A stretch of 53,499 nucleotides of DNA. Source: Actinomycetales bacterium (GTDB lineage: Bacteria; Actinomycetota; Actinomycetes; Actinomycetales; Microbacteriaceae). The DNA is taken from the NCBI GenBank assembly GCA_028868975.1, contig JAGWTM010000002.1, positions 1 to 53,499 on the forward strand, given 5' to 3'. Numbering within the stretch: position 1 is the first letter of the stretch; every line of letters begins with the position of its first letter. Shown here piece after piece: positions 1 to 7,262 of this stretch. Made by a program: the position numbers and the translations under genes. A model generated the notes under the pieces. It was given only the letters and a program-made list of their open reading frames with translations. It was not told the origin of the DNA and did no database searches.

Positions 1-1
1 A

Positions 2-244
2 GACAAGGTCACCGTTTCACGTGCCCGTCGCATCCAGCAGTTCCTCTCGCAGAACACCTACATGGCTGAGAAGTTCACCGGTGTCAAGGGTTCGACCGTT
101 CCGCTGAAGGACACCATCGAGGGCTTCGCTGCCATCGCAAACGGTGACCTTGACCACGTTGCAGAGCAGGCGTTCTTCAACGTCGGTGGCCTCGACATGG
201 TTATGGCTAACTGGGACCGCATCCAAAAGGAAACCGGTAAGTAA
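2..244 (+). CDS. atpD: ATP synthase F1 subunit beta, C-terminal end (partial)
   Basis: This is the last 80 codons of the catalytic beta subunit of F1Fo ATP synthase; the 5' part lies outside the window. The frame is open from base 2 and ends with TAA at 242-244. The visible protein has the beta-subunit C-terminal helical domain, with the family-typical stretches [12 protein letters not shown] and [13 protein letters not shown]. It is followed after 2 bases by atpC, as in nearly all F-type ATP synthase operons. Confidence 0.95.
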   Translation, partial: DKVTVSRARRIQQFLSQNTYMAEKFTGVKGSTVPLKDTIEGFAAIANGDLDHVAEQAFFNVGGLDMVMANWDRIQKETGK

Positions 245-246
245 GC

Positions 247-510
247 ATGTCGAAGACCATGCAGGTAGACCTAGTCGCGGCCGACGCCGCCGTCTGGTCA
301 GGGCAGGCCAAGTTGGTTGTTGCCAAGACCGTAGAAGGCGAGATCGGTCTCATGCCAGGTCACGAGCCTATGCTTGCGATTCTCGCTTCGGGTGAGGTTC
401 GTATCACCCTCGAGGACGGCGAAGTTATCAAGGCCGTGGCCGAGCAGGGATTCCTGTCGGTTGAGAACAACGTGGTAAGCGTTGTTGCTCGTCAGGCTGC
501 GCTGCTCTAG
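247..510 (+). CDS. atpC: ATP synthase F1 subunit epsilon, short form
   Basis: Epsilon subunit of F1Fo ATP synthase, part of the central stalk linking the rotor to F1. The protein has 87 residues and consists only of the N-terminal beta-sandwich domain, with the motif GEIGLMPGHEPMLA (about residues 32-45). The C-terminal two-helix domain, which in many bacteria inhibits ATP hydrolysis, is absent; most family members have about 120-140 residues. The reading frame ends cleanly at TAG 508-510 just before an intrinsic terminator, so this looks like a natural short form rather than a frameshift. ATG follows the atpD stop by 2 bases. Confidence 0.93.
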   Translation: MSKTMQVDLVAADAAVWSGQAKLVVAKTVEGEIGLMPGHEPMLAILASGEVRITLEDGEVIKAVAEQGFLSVENNVVSVVARQAALL

Positions 511-521
511 AAGCTCAAAGT

Positions 522-551
522 AAAAACCCCGTCCTGATGGACGGGGTTTTT
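522..551 (+). terminator. Intrinsic terminator of the atp operon
   Basis: A 13-base inverted repeat (522-534 with 539-551, loop TGAT) has a GC-rich core and ends in a run of five T. It lies 12 bases after the atpC stop. The A-run on the left arm means it could also stop transcription from the opposite strand, where a small gene ends at 584. Confidence 0.9.
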
Positions 552-583
552 CGTTACCGGGGGCGGTCAAAAATCGAGTTTGC

Positions 584-814
584 CTACTTGTCTTCGGGGC
601 TCGGTTTTGGTGCCATCGCTTCTTCGCGCTGTTCAACAACGATGCTGTGCTCTTTAGCGGCAGGGTGAAAAACCTCGTTCATTGCGCTCAAGCCTGCACC
701 AAGCGCCGAACGGGTCTTCTTGCCAAGTTTCTTATTGCGGCGCTGAATCGGAATGCCAACTGCTAGCGGCACGCCAATGACTGCGATTAGCGTGAGTATG
801 AGTGCTGGATCCAT
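584..814 (-). CDS. Small single-pass membrane protein, unknown function
   Basis: A 76-residue protein that I do not recognise. Residues about 4-22 form one hydrophobic segment (LILTLIAVIGVPLAVGIPI), followed by a basic patch (QRRNKKLGKKTR) and a charged cytoplasmic tail ending in PSPEDK. This predicts one membrane helix with a positive inside flank. A Shine-Dalgarno-like AAGGAAG precedes the ATG. It starts 21 bases after the stop of the cobalamin adenosyltransferase and is probably cotranscribed with it. It converges on the atp terminator. Confidence 0.65.
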   Translation of the reverse strand: MDPALILTLIAVIGVPLAVGIPIQRRNKKLGKKTRSALGAGLSAMNEVFHPAAKEHSIVVEQREEAMAPKPSPEDK

Positions 815-835
815 GGGGCTTCCTTCAGTGGCAAT

Positions 836-1414
836 TTAGCGTCTGGTATGCGGTAGCCACTTGACGTCGCCGCCGTGATTCAGATTTGCGACTCGGGCTA
901 ATACGAACAGAAGGTCGCTCAGACGGTTTAGGTATTTTGCTGTGAGCAGATTGATGTTTCCGACAGTGTCGATGGCGTGCCAGGTCGCGCGTTCGGCGCG
1001 ACGGACCACCGTGCGGGTCAAGTGCAGGCTTGCGGCTAATGATGAACCGCCAGGCAGGATGAATGAATCCAGCTTGTCCAATTTCGAATTCAATTGGTCG
1101 ATGGCTTGCTCGAGTGCATCAATCATGGATTGTTCGATGCGGATCGGCGTGTATTCGTAGTTGTCGCGCAGGGGAGTGGCCAAATCGGCGCCGACATCGA
1201 AAAGTTCGTTCTGAATACGCTCCAGGAGCGCTCGCGTTTCGGAGTCGAACTCATCCGTAATCTGACTAATGGCCAGCCCCAGTGCCGAATTCGCTTCGTC
1301 CACGTCGGCGTAAGCCTCGATTCGAGTATCCGTCTTGCGAACGCGAGAGAAATCGCTCAATCCAGTCGTCCCGTCATCCCCGGTTCTGGTGTAGATCTTT
1401 GTCAGTTTGACCAT
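836..1414 (-). CDS. Cob(I)alamin adenosyltransferase, PduO/MMAB type
   Basis: ATP:corrinoid adenosyltransferase that makes adenosylcobalamin from cob(I)alamin and ATP. The 192-residue length fits the PduO family. Visible motifs are the N-terminal KIYTRTGDDGTTGL nucleotide-binding stretch, FILPGGSS (about 119-126) and the Arg-rich RTVVRRAERAT helix that contributes the active site in trimeric PduO enzymes. The family also sits beside atpC in other Actinobacteria, which supports vertical descent. The start codon appears leaderless: TAAACT on the minus strand (1421-1426) ends 6 bases before the ATG. The gene implies B12-dependent enzymes elsewhere in the genome; none is in this window. Confidence 0.9.
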   Translation of the reverse strand: MVKLTKIYTRTGDDGTTGLSDFSRVRKTDTRIEAYADVDEANSALGLAISQITDEFDSETRALLERIQNELFDVGADLATPLRDNYEYTPIRIEQSMIDALEQAIDQLNSKLDKLDSFILPGGSSLAASLHLTRTVVRRAERATWHAIDTVGNINLLTAKYLNRLSDLLFVLARVANLNHGGDVKWLPHTRR

Positions 1415-1420
1415 GCGACA

Positions 1421-1430
1421 AGTTTAGGCT
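1421..1430. promoter_or_regulatory. Overlapping divergent -10 elements
   Basis: On the minus strand TAAACT (1421-1426) ends 6 bases before the ATG of the adenosyltransferase at 1414. On the plus strand TAGGCT (1425-1430) ends 6 bases before the ATG of the YaaA-family gene at 1437. The two hexamers share the bases at 1425-1426, so both promoters would have to melt the same DNA. Inferred from sequence only. Confidence 0.6.
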
Positions 1431-1436
1431 TGAGGA

Positions 1437-2219
1437 ATGTTGTTCTTGCTTCCGCCTTCCGAGACCAAAACTCAGGGTGGCGTTGGCCTGTCAATCAGCC
1501 AGGTTGCGCTCACCTTTGGTGGTCTGAATCCTGCACGCGAGCTCGTCTACTCCAAACTGCGCGAACTTTGTGAGGGGGATTCCGCGCGGGCGGCAAAAAC
1601 GCTTAAGCTTTCGGTCCGGCAATTAGATGACCTAGAGCGAAACCTGCAGGTGGAGAATGCGCCGATCATGCCAGCGCTACTGCGCTACACCGGGACGCTT
1701 TATGACGCAATTCACGATCGAGGTTTAAAAGGTAGCGGCGCTGAAGACAATGTGCTCCCGGCCGATGCGATTCGGCGGGCTAAGGAGATAGTCCTAATCC
1801 AGTCGAGCTTGTTTGGTTTAATTCCGGCAACCGATTTGATTCCTTACTATCGCCTTTCGGCAACCACGACGCTGCTCGGTTTGTCTCTAAAAAAAGTCTG
1901 GTCCGAGGCTCACGAACCGATTTGGAAACGCCTGGAGCAGGGTCCAATTATCGACATGCGATCCAAGCAGTACGCGCAGCTCGCGCCAATCCCCGATTCT
2001 CTAGAACACTACGAACTCGATGTCGTGCTGGAGTCAGCCGATGGCAATCGCGAGCAGCTCAACCACTTCAATAAGAAGGCCAAGGGGATGCTTATCAACG
2101 CGGTGCTCACGGCCGAAATCGCTCCACAAACAATTCCCGACTTGGCCAAATGCGCAAAGTCCAAGGGGATGCGACTCGAGAGATCCGGCCACCAACTAAC
2201 CTTGGTAACTTTCGCCTAG
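1437..2219 (+). CDS. yaaA: YaaA family protein (DUF328, peroxide-stress type)
   Basis: 260 residues matching the YaaA/DUF328 family, whose E. coli member limits free iron and oxidative DNA damage under peroxide. The diagnostic N-terminus is LLPPSETK (residues 3-10); the YDAI and NVLPADAIRRA regions and the C-terminal half are also in keeping with the family. The ATG is preceded by TAGGCT with a 6-base spacer (leaderless). It is divergent from the adenosyltransferase and converges on tag. The molecular function of the family is DNA binding in some reports; the role here is inferred from the family. Confidence 0.8.
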   Translation: MLFLLPPSETKTQGGVGLSISQVALTFGGLNPARELVYSKLRELCEGDSARAAKTLKLSVRQLDDLERNLQVENAPIMPALLRYTGTLYDAIHDRGLKGSGAEDNVLPADAIRRAKEIVLIQSSLFGLIPATDLIPYYRLSATTTLLGLSLKKVWSEAHEPIWKRLEQGPIIDMRSKQYAQLAPIPDSLEHYELDVVLESADGNREQLNHFNKKAKGMLINAVLTAEIAPQTIPDLAKCAKSKGMRLERSGHQLTLVTFA

Positions 2220-2233
2220 ACCGGTCTGCCTAC

Positions 2234-2266
2234 CTGAGCTTGCCCCGCTCAGCTTGCCGAGCTGAG
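2234..2266. other. Overlapping inverted repeats between yaaA and tag ends
   Basis: CTGAGC (2234-2239) can pair with GCTCAG (2247-2252), and CTCAGCT (2248-2254) can alternatively pair with AGCTGAG (2260-2266). The repeats lie in the convergent gap and the last codons of tag. There is no T-run, so termination is possible but not shown. Confidence 0.35.
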
Positions 2267-2854
2267 TTCGCCTCGTCGAAAGCAGCCAGGCGCGTGATCG
2301 TTGAGCATCCCCGTTGCCTGCATCAGCGCGTACATCGTTGTCGAGCCTACGAACTTGAATCCGAGCTTTCGCAGGTGTTTTGAGAGGGCATCGGATTCGG
2401 GGCTGGTGGCAATCCATTGAAACCCCAGTTCGGGCCGGAGCTTCTGCTCGATCGGTGGGGCAAATGACCAAACCACATCGCTGATAGATTGGCCCGATTT
2501 TTGCATTTCGAGGATGAGCCCGGCGTTGTGCACTGTCGCGAGTATTTTTGCTCGATTTCGAATGATGGACTCATCCTGCATGAGTCGCTCCACATCAGCG
2601 CTCGTTAGCGCCGCCACTTTTTCAAGGTCAAATTCGTAAAACGCGCGACGGAAACCCTCGCGACGTTTGAGAATTGTGATCCACGAAAGGCCAGCCTGGA
2701 ATCCTTCCAAAGCAATGCGCTCAAACATGGCTTGGTCACCCACGACTGGAACTCCCCATTCCGCATCGTGATATTCAACGTAGAGCGGGTCTTGACCCGG
2801 CCAACCGCAGCGCGTTCGGCCGTCATCATATTCGAGCGTGATTTTCCAACTCAT
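2249..2854 (-). CDS. tag: DNA-3-methyladenine glycosylase I
   Basis: 201-residue Tag-type glycosylase that removes 3-methyladenine from DNA as the first step of base-excision repair. The N-terminal RCGWPGQDPLYVEYHDAEWGVP and the C-terminal NDHAPGCFRR carry the Cys/His residues that form the family's zinc site, and GFQAGLSWITILKRR is the family signature. It lies 18 bases downstream of ogt on the same strand, giving a two-gene alkylation-repair operon. No strong Shine-Dalgarno is visible, so translation may be coupled to ogt. Confidence 0.93.
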   Translation of the reverse strand: MSWKITLEYDDGRTRCGWPGQDPLYVEYHDAEWGVPVVGDQAMFERIALEGFQAGLSWITILKRREGFRRAFYEFDLEKVAALTSADVERLMQDESIIRNRAKILATVHNAGLILEMQKSGQSISDVVWSFAPPIEQKLRPELGFQWIATSPESDALSKHLRKLGFKFVGSTTMYALMQATGMLNDHAPGCFRRGELSSAS

Positions 2855-2872
2855 GGCGTCGGCGGCGTTGGC

Positions 2873-3361
2873 CTATTCCTTGGCTTGGATGTTTTCGAGT
2901 TTGAGCAGCTGCCGCTTGGTGGGGAGTCCGTCCCCTCCGGAGTAGCCGGTGATTTTCCCTGAGGCACCGAGCACCCGGTGGCAGGGCACCACAAGCGGGA
3001 GCGGGTTTGCACCAACTGCACCGCCTACTGCGCGGCTAGCAAGTGGTTTTCCAATCGCGCGAGCAATATCGGCGTAGCTGGCAACTTGACCGAATCCGAT
3101 GGACTCGATTTCGGCCCAGACGGCCTTCTGAAAACCGGTGCCATTTAGCTCGTAATCGAGCTCAAAGGTCTTGCGTTTGCCGTTGAAGTATTCGCCGAGC
3201 TGCTTGGCGGCCTCGCTGATGACGGTCGCGGTGCCGAGTGAGGGGAGGCCTTCGCCGCCCATGGTTAGACCCACGAGCTTGTTATCGCGTGCGAAAAGGT
3301 TAATCACGCCCACCGGGGAGTCGATGTGCGCGTTGGCGTCATAGATGATGTTGAGATTCAT
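2873..3361 (-). CDS. ogt: Methylated-DNA--protein-cysteine S-methyltransferase
   Basis: Suicide enzyme that transfers alkyl groups from O6-alkylguanine (and O4-alkylthymine) to its own cysteine. The start chosen gives 162 residues: ATG at 3361 is preceded by AGGAGG with an 8-base spacer, while a longer frame to 3439 lacks such a site. The active site PCHRV has its Cys at residue 127, preceded by the helix-turn-helix that inserts into DNA (QVASYADIARAIGKPLASRAVGGAVGANP). It is probably cotranscribed with tag. There is no Ada-type regulatory domain. Confidence 0.93.
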   Translation of the reverse strand: MNLNIIYDANAHIDSPVGVINLFARDNKLVGLTMGGEGLPSLGTATVISEAAKQLGEYFNGKRKTFELDYELNGTGFQKAVWAEIESIGFGQVASYADIARAIGKPLASRAVGGAVGANPLPLVVPCHRVLGASGKITGYSGGDGLPTKRQLLKLENIQAKE

Positions 3362-3437
3362 GGCCCAAGCCTCCTGTGGCTCAATGCTACTCGAGGGGCG
3401 AAATGAGAATCTGTGGGTAACGTTTGCGGAATCGGTC

Positions 3438-3473
3438 AAAAAAGAAGGGCCGCACTCAGAAGTGCGACCCTTC
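3438..3473 (-). terminator. Intrinsic terminator of the lrp-aminotransferase operon
   Basis: An inverted repeat, 3444-3456 with 3461-3473 (one mismatch), lies just after the aminotransferase stop on the minus strand. Six A on the plus strand (3438-3443) give a U-run in the transcript. Confidence 0.8.
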
Positions 3474-3485
3474 GATTTCTTGGGA

Positions 3486-4994
3486 CTAGCGCATAGCCTT
3501 GGCAGCCTCTTTCAGGCAGCCCTGCAAAATCGCAGTGATTTCATCGAACTGGTCTGGTCCGATGGTCAGCGGTGGTGCTAGCTGAACAACGGGGTCTCCG
3601 CGGTCGTCCGATCGGCAGTAGAGCCCCTCTTCAAACATGCGGTGCGAGAGAATGCCGCGAAGCAGCTTCTCGCTCTCGTTGTCGTCAAAGGTCTCCTTGG
3701 TGTCGCGATCCTTGACGAGTTCGATAGCCCAGAAATACCCAGTTCCGCGAACGTCTCCGACGATAGGAATGTCGTAGAGCGTCTCAAGCGATTTGCGGAA
3801 CGCATCTTCGTTGCGAAGCACGTTACCGATTAGGTCTTCCTCGTCGAAAATGTTCAGGTTCTCGAGTGCGACGGCAGCCGAAACTGGGTGACCGCCGTAG
3901 GTATAGCCGTGAGGGAACAGGTTGGTGCCGTGCTTGAACGGCTCAAACAGTTTCTCAGCTAGCAACAGGGCGCCGATTGGCGCGTACGCCGAAGTCATGC
4001 CCTTGGCGCAGACGAGCATGTCTGGCTCGAAGTCGTAACGGTTCGAGGCAAACATGGCACCGGTACGACCAAAGGCATCGATGGTTTCATCGGCGACTAC
4101 GAGCACGTCGTACTTGTCGCAGATTTCGCGAACCCGCTTGAAGTAGCTCTTCGGAGCGGTGAAACAACCACCCGAGTTCTGCACCGGCTCGAGGAAAAAT
4201 GCTGCCACGGTGTCAGGGTCTTCGAAGAGGATCATTTCTTCAACGCGGTTCGCGGCCCACTCACCGAATTCTTCCTCGGTCGCAAACTCATCCTGGGCGC
4301 GATACCAGTTCGTGTTTGGCACCCGGAAGGTGCTCGGCACGAGTGGCTCGAATGCCTTCTTCATCGAAGGGATGCCGGTGAGCGACAAAGCGCCGTGCGA
4401 GGTGCCGTGGTAGGCAACCGAACGGGTGAGCACCTTGTGCTTCTGTGGTTTGCCAATCAACTTGAAGTACTGCTTGGCAAGCTTCCAAGCCGTCTCATTT
4501 GCCTCGCCGCCACCGGTGGTGAAGAACACTCTCGAGAGATTCTTCGGCGCGTATGAGAGCAGTCGCTCGGCAAGTTCGATACCCGGTTCGTGGGCGTGTG
4601 ACCACAGCGGGAAGTAATCCAACTGCTTCATCTGCTTCGCTGCAGCCTCGGCTAGACGCTCGCGTCCGTGACCGGCATTCACCGAGAACAAACCCGAAAT
4701 GCCGTCAAAGTAGCGCTTGCCGGTGTGGTCCCAGAAGTGGTGACCGCTGGCGTGCGTGATGATTGGAATTTCACCGCCGCGTTCGTAGAACGGGCTGTGA
4801 CGGGTGAAGTGCAAGAACAGGTTATCTTTTGCGGCCTGCTGGAGCATCTTCGGGGTTACGTCCTCGCCGGCCTTACGGGCGTCGAGGATTGGGGTGGCAC
4901 GGTCTGCTGCCGCTTTGGCCGGCTTTGCCGGAGCCTTGAGCGCTGACTTAATGCCGCGCACAAGCTTGCTTGCTTGGCTTTCCTTGGTTGCCAT
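3486..4994 (-). CDS. Class III PLP aminotransferase, probable putrescine/diamine aminotransferase
   Basis: 502-residue fold-type I class III (omega-amino acid) aminotransferase. The PLP lysine is K331 in VCAKGMTSAYAPIGA, the phosphate-binding loop is FTTGGGEANETAWK (about 158-171), and D302 in ADETIDAFGRTG contacts the PLP ring nitrogen. The usual family form of the last motif is DEV-x-x-GFGRTG, so TIDAF is unusual. About 45 N-terminal Ala/Lys/Pro-rich residues precede the fold. It resembles putrescine-pyruvate type enzymes. Neighbours are an Lrp regulator 33 bases upstream in the same operon, a divergent aldehyde dehydrogenase, a polyamine importer and gabT. The substrate is inferred from this context; beta-alanine or other omega-amines remain possible. 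Confidence 0.85.
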   Translation of the reverse strand: MATKESQASKLVRGIKSALKAPAKPAKAAADRATPILDARKAGEDVTPKMLQQAAKDNLFLHFTRHSPFYERGGEIPIITHASGHHFWDHTGKRYFDGISGLFSVNAGHGRERLAEAAAKQMKQLDYFPLWSHAHEPGIELAERLLSYAPKNLSRVFFTTGGGEANETAWKLAKQYFKLIGKPQKHKVLTRSVAYHGTSHGALSLTGIPSMKKAFEPLVPSTFRVPNTNWYRAQDEFATEEEFGEWAANRVEEMILFEDPDTVAAFFLEPVQNSGGCFTAPKSYFKRVREICDKYDVLVVADETIDAFGRTGAMFASNRYDFEPDMLVCAKGMTSAYAPIGALLLAEKLFEPFKHGTNLFPHGYTYGGHPVSAAVALENLNIFDEEDLIGNVLRNEDAFRKSLETLYDIPIVGDVRGTGYFWAIELVKDRDTKETFDDNESEKLLRGILSHRMFEEGLYCRSDDRGDPVVQLAPPLTIGPDQFDEITAILQGCLKEAAKAMR

Positions 4995-5020
4995 GGAATA
5001 TCACTCTTTACTTGGTTTTA

Positions 5021-5041
5021 GGGGAACCTATCTGGTTCCCC
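5021..5041 (-). other. Perfect hairpin spanning the lrp stop codon
   Basis: GGGGAACC (5021-5028) and GGTTCCCC (5034-5041) form an 8-bp perfect stem with loop TATCT. The lrp stop codon (5028-5030) is inside it. No U-run follows on the minus strand, so it is more likely a processing or partial-attenuation structure between lrp and the aminotransferase than a full terminator. Confidence 0.6.
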
Positions 5042-5501
5042 AGTTGTAGAACTGCTTGTGCAACTTCAGGTATACGAAGGTTTCGCATGAAGCTACTCCG
5101 GGCAGCGTCCGGATTCTTTCGTTGAGGAGCGTGATGAGCTGGTCATCGTTTTCGCAAATTACCTCTACGAGAAGATCAAAGGTGCCTGCCGTCATGACCA
5201 CATAGTCGACTTCGGGCATCGCGGTGACGAGTTCGGCGAGTTCGCGTACATCGCCCTGACATTTGATTCCTAGCATCGCTTGGCGTGTGAATCCGAGTTG
5301 CATGGGGTCGGTCACCGCAACCACCTGCATGACACCGGACTCGGTCAGTTTTTGAACTCGCTGACGAACGGCGGCCTCTGAAAGGCCTACTTTTTTGCCA
5401 ATTTCGGAATAGGAACGTCTGCCATCGAGCTGGAGTTGTTCGATGATCGCCTTCGATACATCGTCCAGCTGGCTGGCCTTGGTGCGTTCCACGCGAGACA
5501 T
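5028..5501 (-). CDS. Lrp/AsnC family transcriptional regulator
   Basis: 157-residue feast/famine regulator. The N-terminal winged helix-turn-helix (DVSKAIIEQLQLDGRRSYSEIGKKVGLSEAAVRQRVQKL, about residues 13-51) binds DNA. The C-terminal RAM/AsnC ligand domain (about 65-150) has the typical GEVxELA-, TAGTFDLLVEV- and LPGVASCETFVYLKL-like strands. It is the first gene of an operon with the aminotransferase and diverges from the aldehyde dehydrogenase, so it is the obvious candidate regulator of polyamine or amine catabolism. On the minus strand CAGAAT (5508-5513) ends 6 bases before the ATG, suggesting a leaderless mRNA. Confidence 0.9.
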   Translation of the reverse strand: MSRVERTKASQLDDVSKAIIEQLQLDGRRSYSEIGKKVGLSEAAVRQRVQKLTESGVMQVVAVTDPMQLGFTRQAMLGIKCQGDVRELAELVTAMPEVDYVVMTAGTFDLLVEVICENDDQLITLLNERIRTLPGVASCETFVYLKLHKQFYNWGTR

Positions 5502-5744
5502 GCTTCGATTCTGACACAGGGGGCACTCTTTTACTACTCATTTCGCACCAAAATCGCGAGTTTGATACTGAATTGATAGTGATTTGGAATCTGAGACTTC
5601 GATTTACTGACTCAAATGGCAAATTTGGTAACGAAATCGCAGATATGCCCGGAAACCCTCAGGGTGGTGACCGGTTCTGACATAGCATTTAGATGTCGCT
5701 GGTGGGCATTCCGCCCCAGCCGCACCACTCAAAGGAGAGTCGCG
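5502..5744. promoter_or_regulatory. Divergent control region, lrp / aldehyde dehydrogenase
   Basis: This 243-base non-coding gap separates two divergent polyamine genes. It is AT-richer than its surroundings, and related words recur (AAATCGC at about 5552 and 5635; CAAATGG and CAAATTTGG near 5612-5630), as expected of degenerate Lrp sites. No single palindrome is convincing. The lrp -10 candidate is 5508-5513; a TAGCAT near 5684 is a possible -10 for the dehydrogenase. Confidence 0.35.
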
Positions 5745-7184
5745 ATGTCAATTCGCACACTTAAGAACTTTGTCAATGGCGAGTATGTCGAGAGCCGTGC
5801 AGATAGCAGGCTCGACATCGTCAACCCAGCCAACGGTCAGGTCTACGCGACGGCTGCCAATTCCAACGAAGCCGATGTTCAAGCTGCCTTCAAAGCAGCG
5901 GATGCCGCATTCGATGACTGGAGTCAGCACACTCCCGGTGAGCGTCAACTAGCGCTCCTGAAGATCGCGGATGCCTTCGAGGCCCATGCCGAAGAGATTG
6001 CGGCCATCGAAAGCGAGAACACCGGAAAACCGATCGGCACGCTGGTCGAGTACGAAGTTGCGCCGGCCGTTGATCAGATTCGTTTCTTCGCTGGTGCCGC
6101 GCGAAACCTCGAGGGTCGCGCAACCGCAGAGTACTCGCGTGCCCACACCTCATCCATTCGTCGAGAGCCAATCGGGGTCATCGGTCAGGTGGCTCCGTGG
6201 AACTACCCGATGATGATGGCGGTATGGAAGTTCGCCCCAGCGATCGCAGCCGGAAACACGGTTGTTCTGAAGCCATCTGACACCACCCCGGCGTCGAGTC
6301 TCAAACTTGCCGAGCTGGCCGCCGAGTTTCTGCCGAAGGGCGTGTTCAACGTGGTCACCGGAGGTCGCGACACCGGCCGCCTGCTGATTGAAAACCCAAT
6401 CCCGCAGATGGTTTCAATCACCGGTTCGGTTCGCGCCGGCATGGAGGTCGCCAAGACCGCCGCTCTCGACGTGAAGCGCGTCCACCTCGAATTGGGTGGC
6501 AAGGCACCGGTTATCGTTTTTGCGGACGCCGATTTGCCTCGCGCAGCCGCCACCATCGCGGTTGCCGGTTTCTTCAATGCTGGCCAGGACTGCACGGCAG
6601 CAACTCGAATCCTGGTGCACGAATCGGTTCATGACGAATTTGTTGCGCTACTTCGTGAAGAGGTCCTGGCCAACGCCAAGACCGGCCAACCGGATCGCGA
6701 TGACATTCTGTTCGGTGCAGTGAACAACATCAACCAGCTCGATCGCGTCAAGGGTTTCATCGACCGACTTCCAGATCACGCAGACATCGCCGTTGGTGGC
6801 CACGCGATTGACGACAACGGCGGCTACTTCTTCGAGGCAACAGTGTTGACCGGATTGAACCAAAAGGATGAGCACATCCAGAACGAGATCTTTGGACCGG
6901 TGGTTACCGTCCAAAAGTTCAGCGACGACGCCGAGGCAATGCGGTTTGCAAACGATGTCGAGTACGGACTCGCCTCATCGGTTTGGACCAACAGTCACTC
7001 ACGCGCCATGCGTTTCGCAAAGGGTCTCAACTTTGGTTGCGTCTGGATTAACGACCACATTCCGCTAGTTGCCGAGATGCCGCACGGTGGCTTCCGTCAC
7101 TCGGGTTATGGCAAGGACCTATCGCAGTACGGGTTCGAGGATTACACCCGAATCAAGCACGTGATGAGCTGGTTGGGCGAATAG
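5745..7184 (+). CDS. Aldehyde dehydrogenase, probable 4-aminobutyraldehyde dehydrogenase
   Basis: 479-residue NAD(P)-dependent aldehyde dehydrogenase. ATG 5745 is chosen because AAGGAG precedes it by 8 bases; a longer frame to 5616 has no support. Catalytic Cys283 lies in FFNAGQDCTAATR, general base Glu249 in HLELGGKAP, and the cofactor region in APWNYPMMMAVWK and LKPSDTTPASS. The sequence style (betaine/aminobutyraldehyde dehydrogenase group) and the position opposite the diamine aminotransferase suggest oxidation of 4-aminobutyraldehyde to GABA. No separate succinate-semialdehyde dehydrogenase is in the window, so it might also act there. It ends before a strong terminator. Confidence 0.88.
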   Translation: MSIRTLKNFVNGEYVESRADSRLDIVNPANGQVYATAANSNEADVQAAFKAADAAFDDWSQHTPGERQLALLKIADAFEAHAEEIAAIESENTGKPIGTLVEYEVAPAVDQIRFFAGAARNLEGRATAEYSRAHTSSIRREPIGVIGQVAPWNYPMMMAVWKFAPAIAAGNTVVLKPSDTTPASSLKLAELAAEFLPKGVFNVVTGGRDTGRLLIENPIPQMVSITGSVRAGMEVAKTAALDVKRVHLELGGKAPVIVFADADLPRAAATIAVAGFFNAGQDCTAATRILVHESVHDEFVALLREEVLANAKTGQPDRDDILFGAVNNINQLDRVKGFIDRLPDHADIAVGGHAIDDNGGYFFEATVLTGLNQKDEHIQNEIFGPVVTVQKFSDDAEAMRFANDVEYGLASSVWTNSHSRAMRFAKGLNFGCVWINDHIPLVAEMPHGGFRHSGYGKDLSQYGFEDYTRIKHVMSWLGE

Positions 7185-7210
7185 CAGCCATTTAGCGAGG
7201 CGAATTACAC

Positions 7211-7247
7211 AACTCGGGTCGGCCTAATCGGTCGGCCCGAGTTTTTT
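7211..7247 (+). terminator. Intrinsic terminator after the aldehyde dehydrogenase
   Basis: The stem 7211-7224 pairs with 7230-7243 (two G-U pairs, loop TAATC) and is followed by a T-run to 7247. It separates the dehydrogenase from the FtsK-like gene. Confidence 0.88.
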
Positions 7248-7250
7248 AAC

Positions 7251-7256
7251 CAGAAT
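7251..7256 (+). promoter_or_regulatory. -10-like CAGAAT of the FtsK-like gene
   Basis: CAGAAT ends 6 bases before the GTG start at 7263 and follows directly on the upstream terminator. This suggests an independent, leaderless transcript. Confidence 0.45.
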
Positions 7257-7262
7257 CGGTGC

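Noticed and set aside
298-639. Minus-strand open frame of 113 codons over atpC and its terminator
   Set aside because: It runs antisense to atpC and through the terminator hairpin, with no ribosome site and no recognisable protein; the atpC frame is certain.
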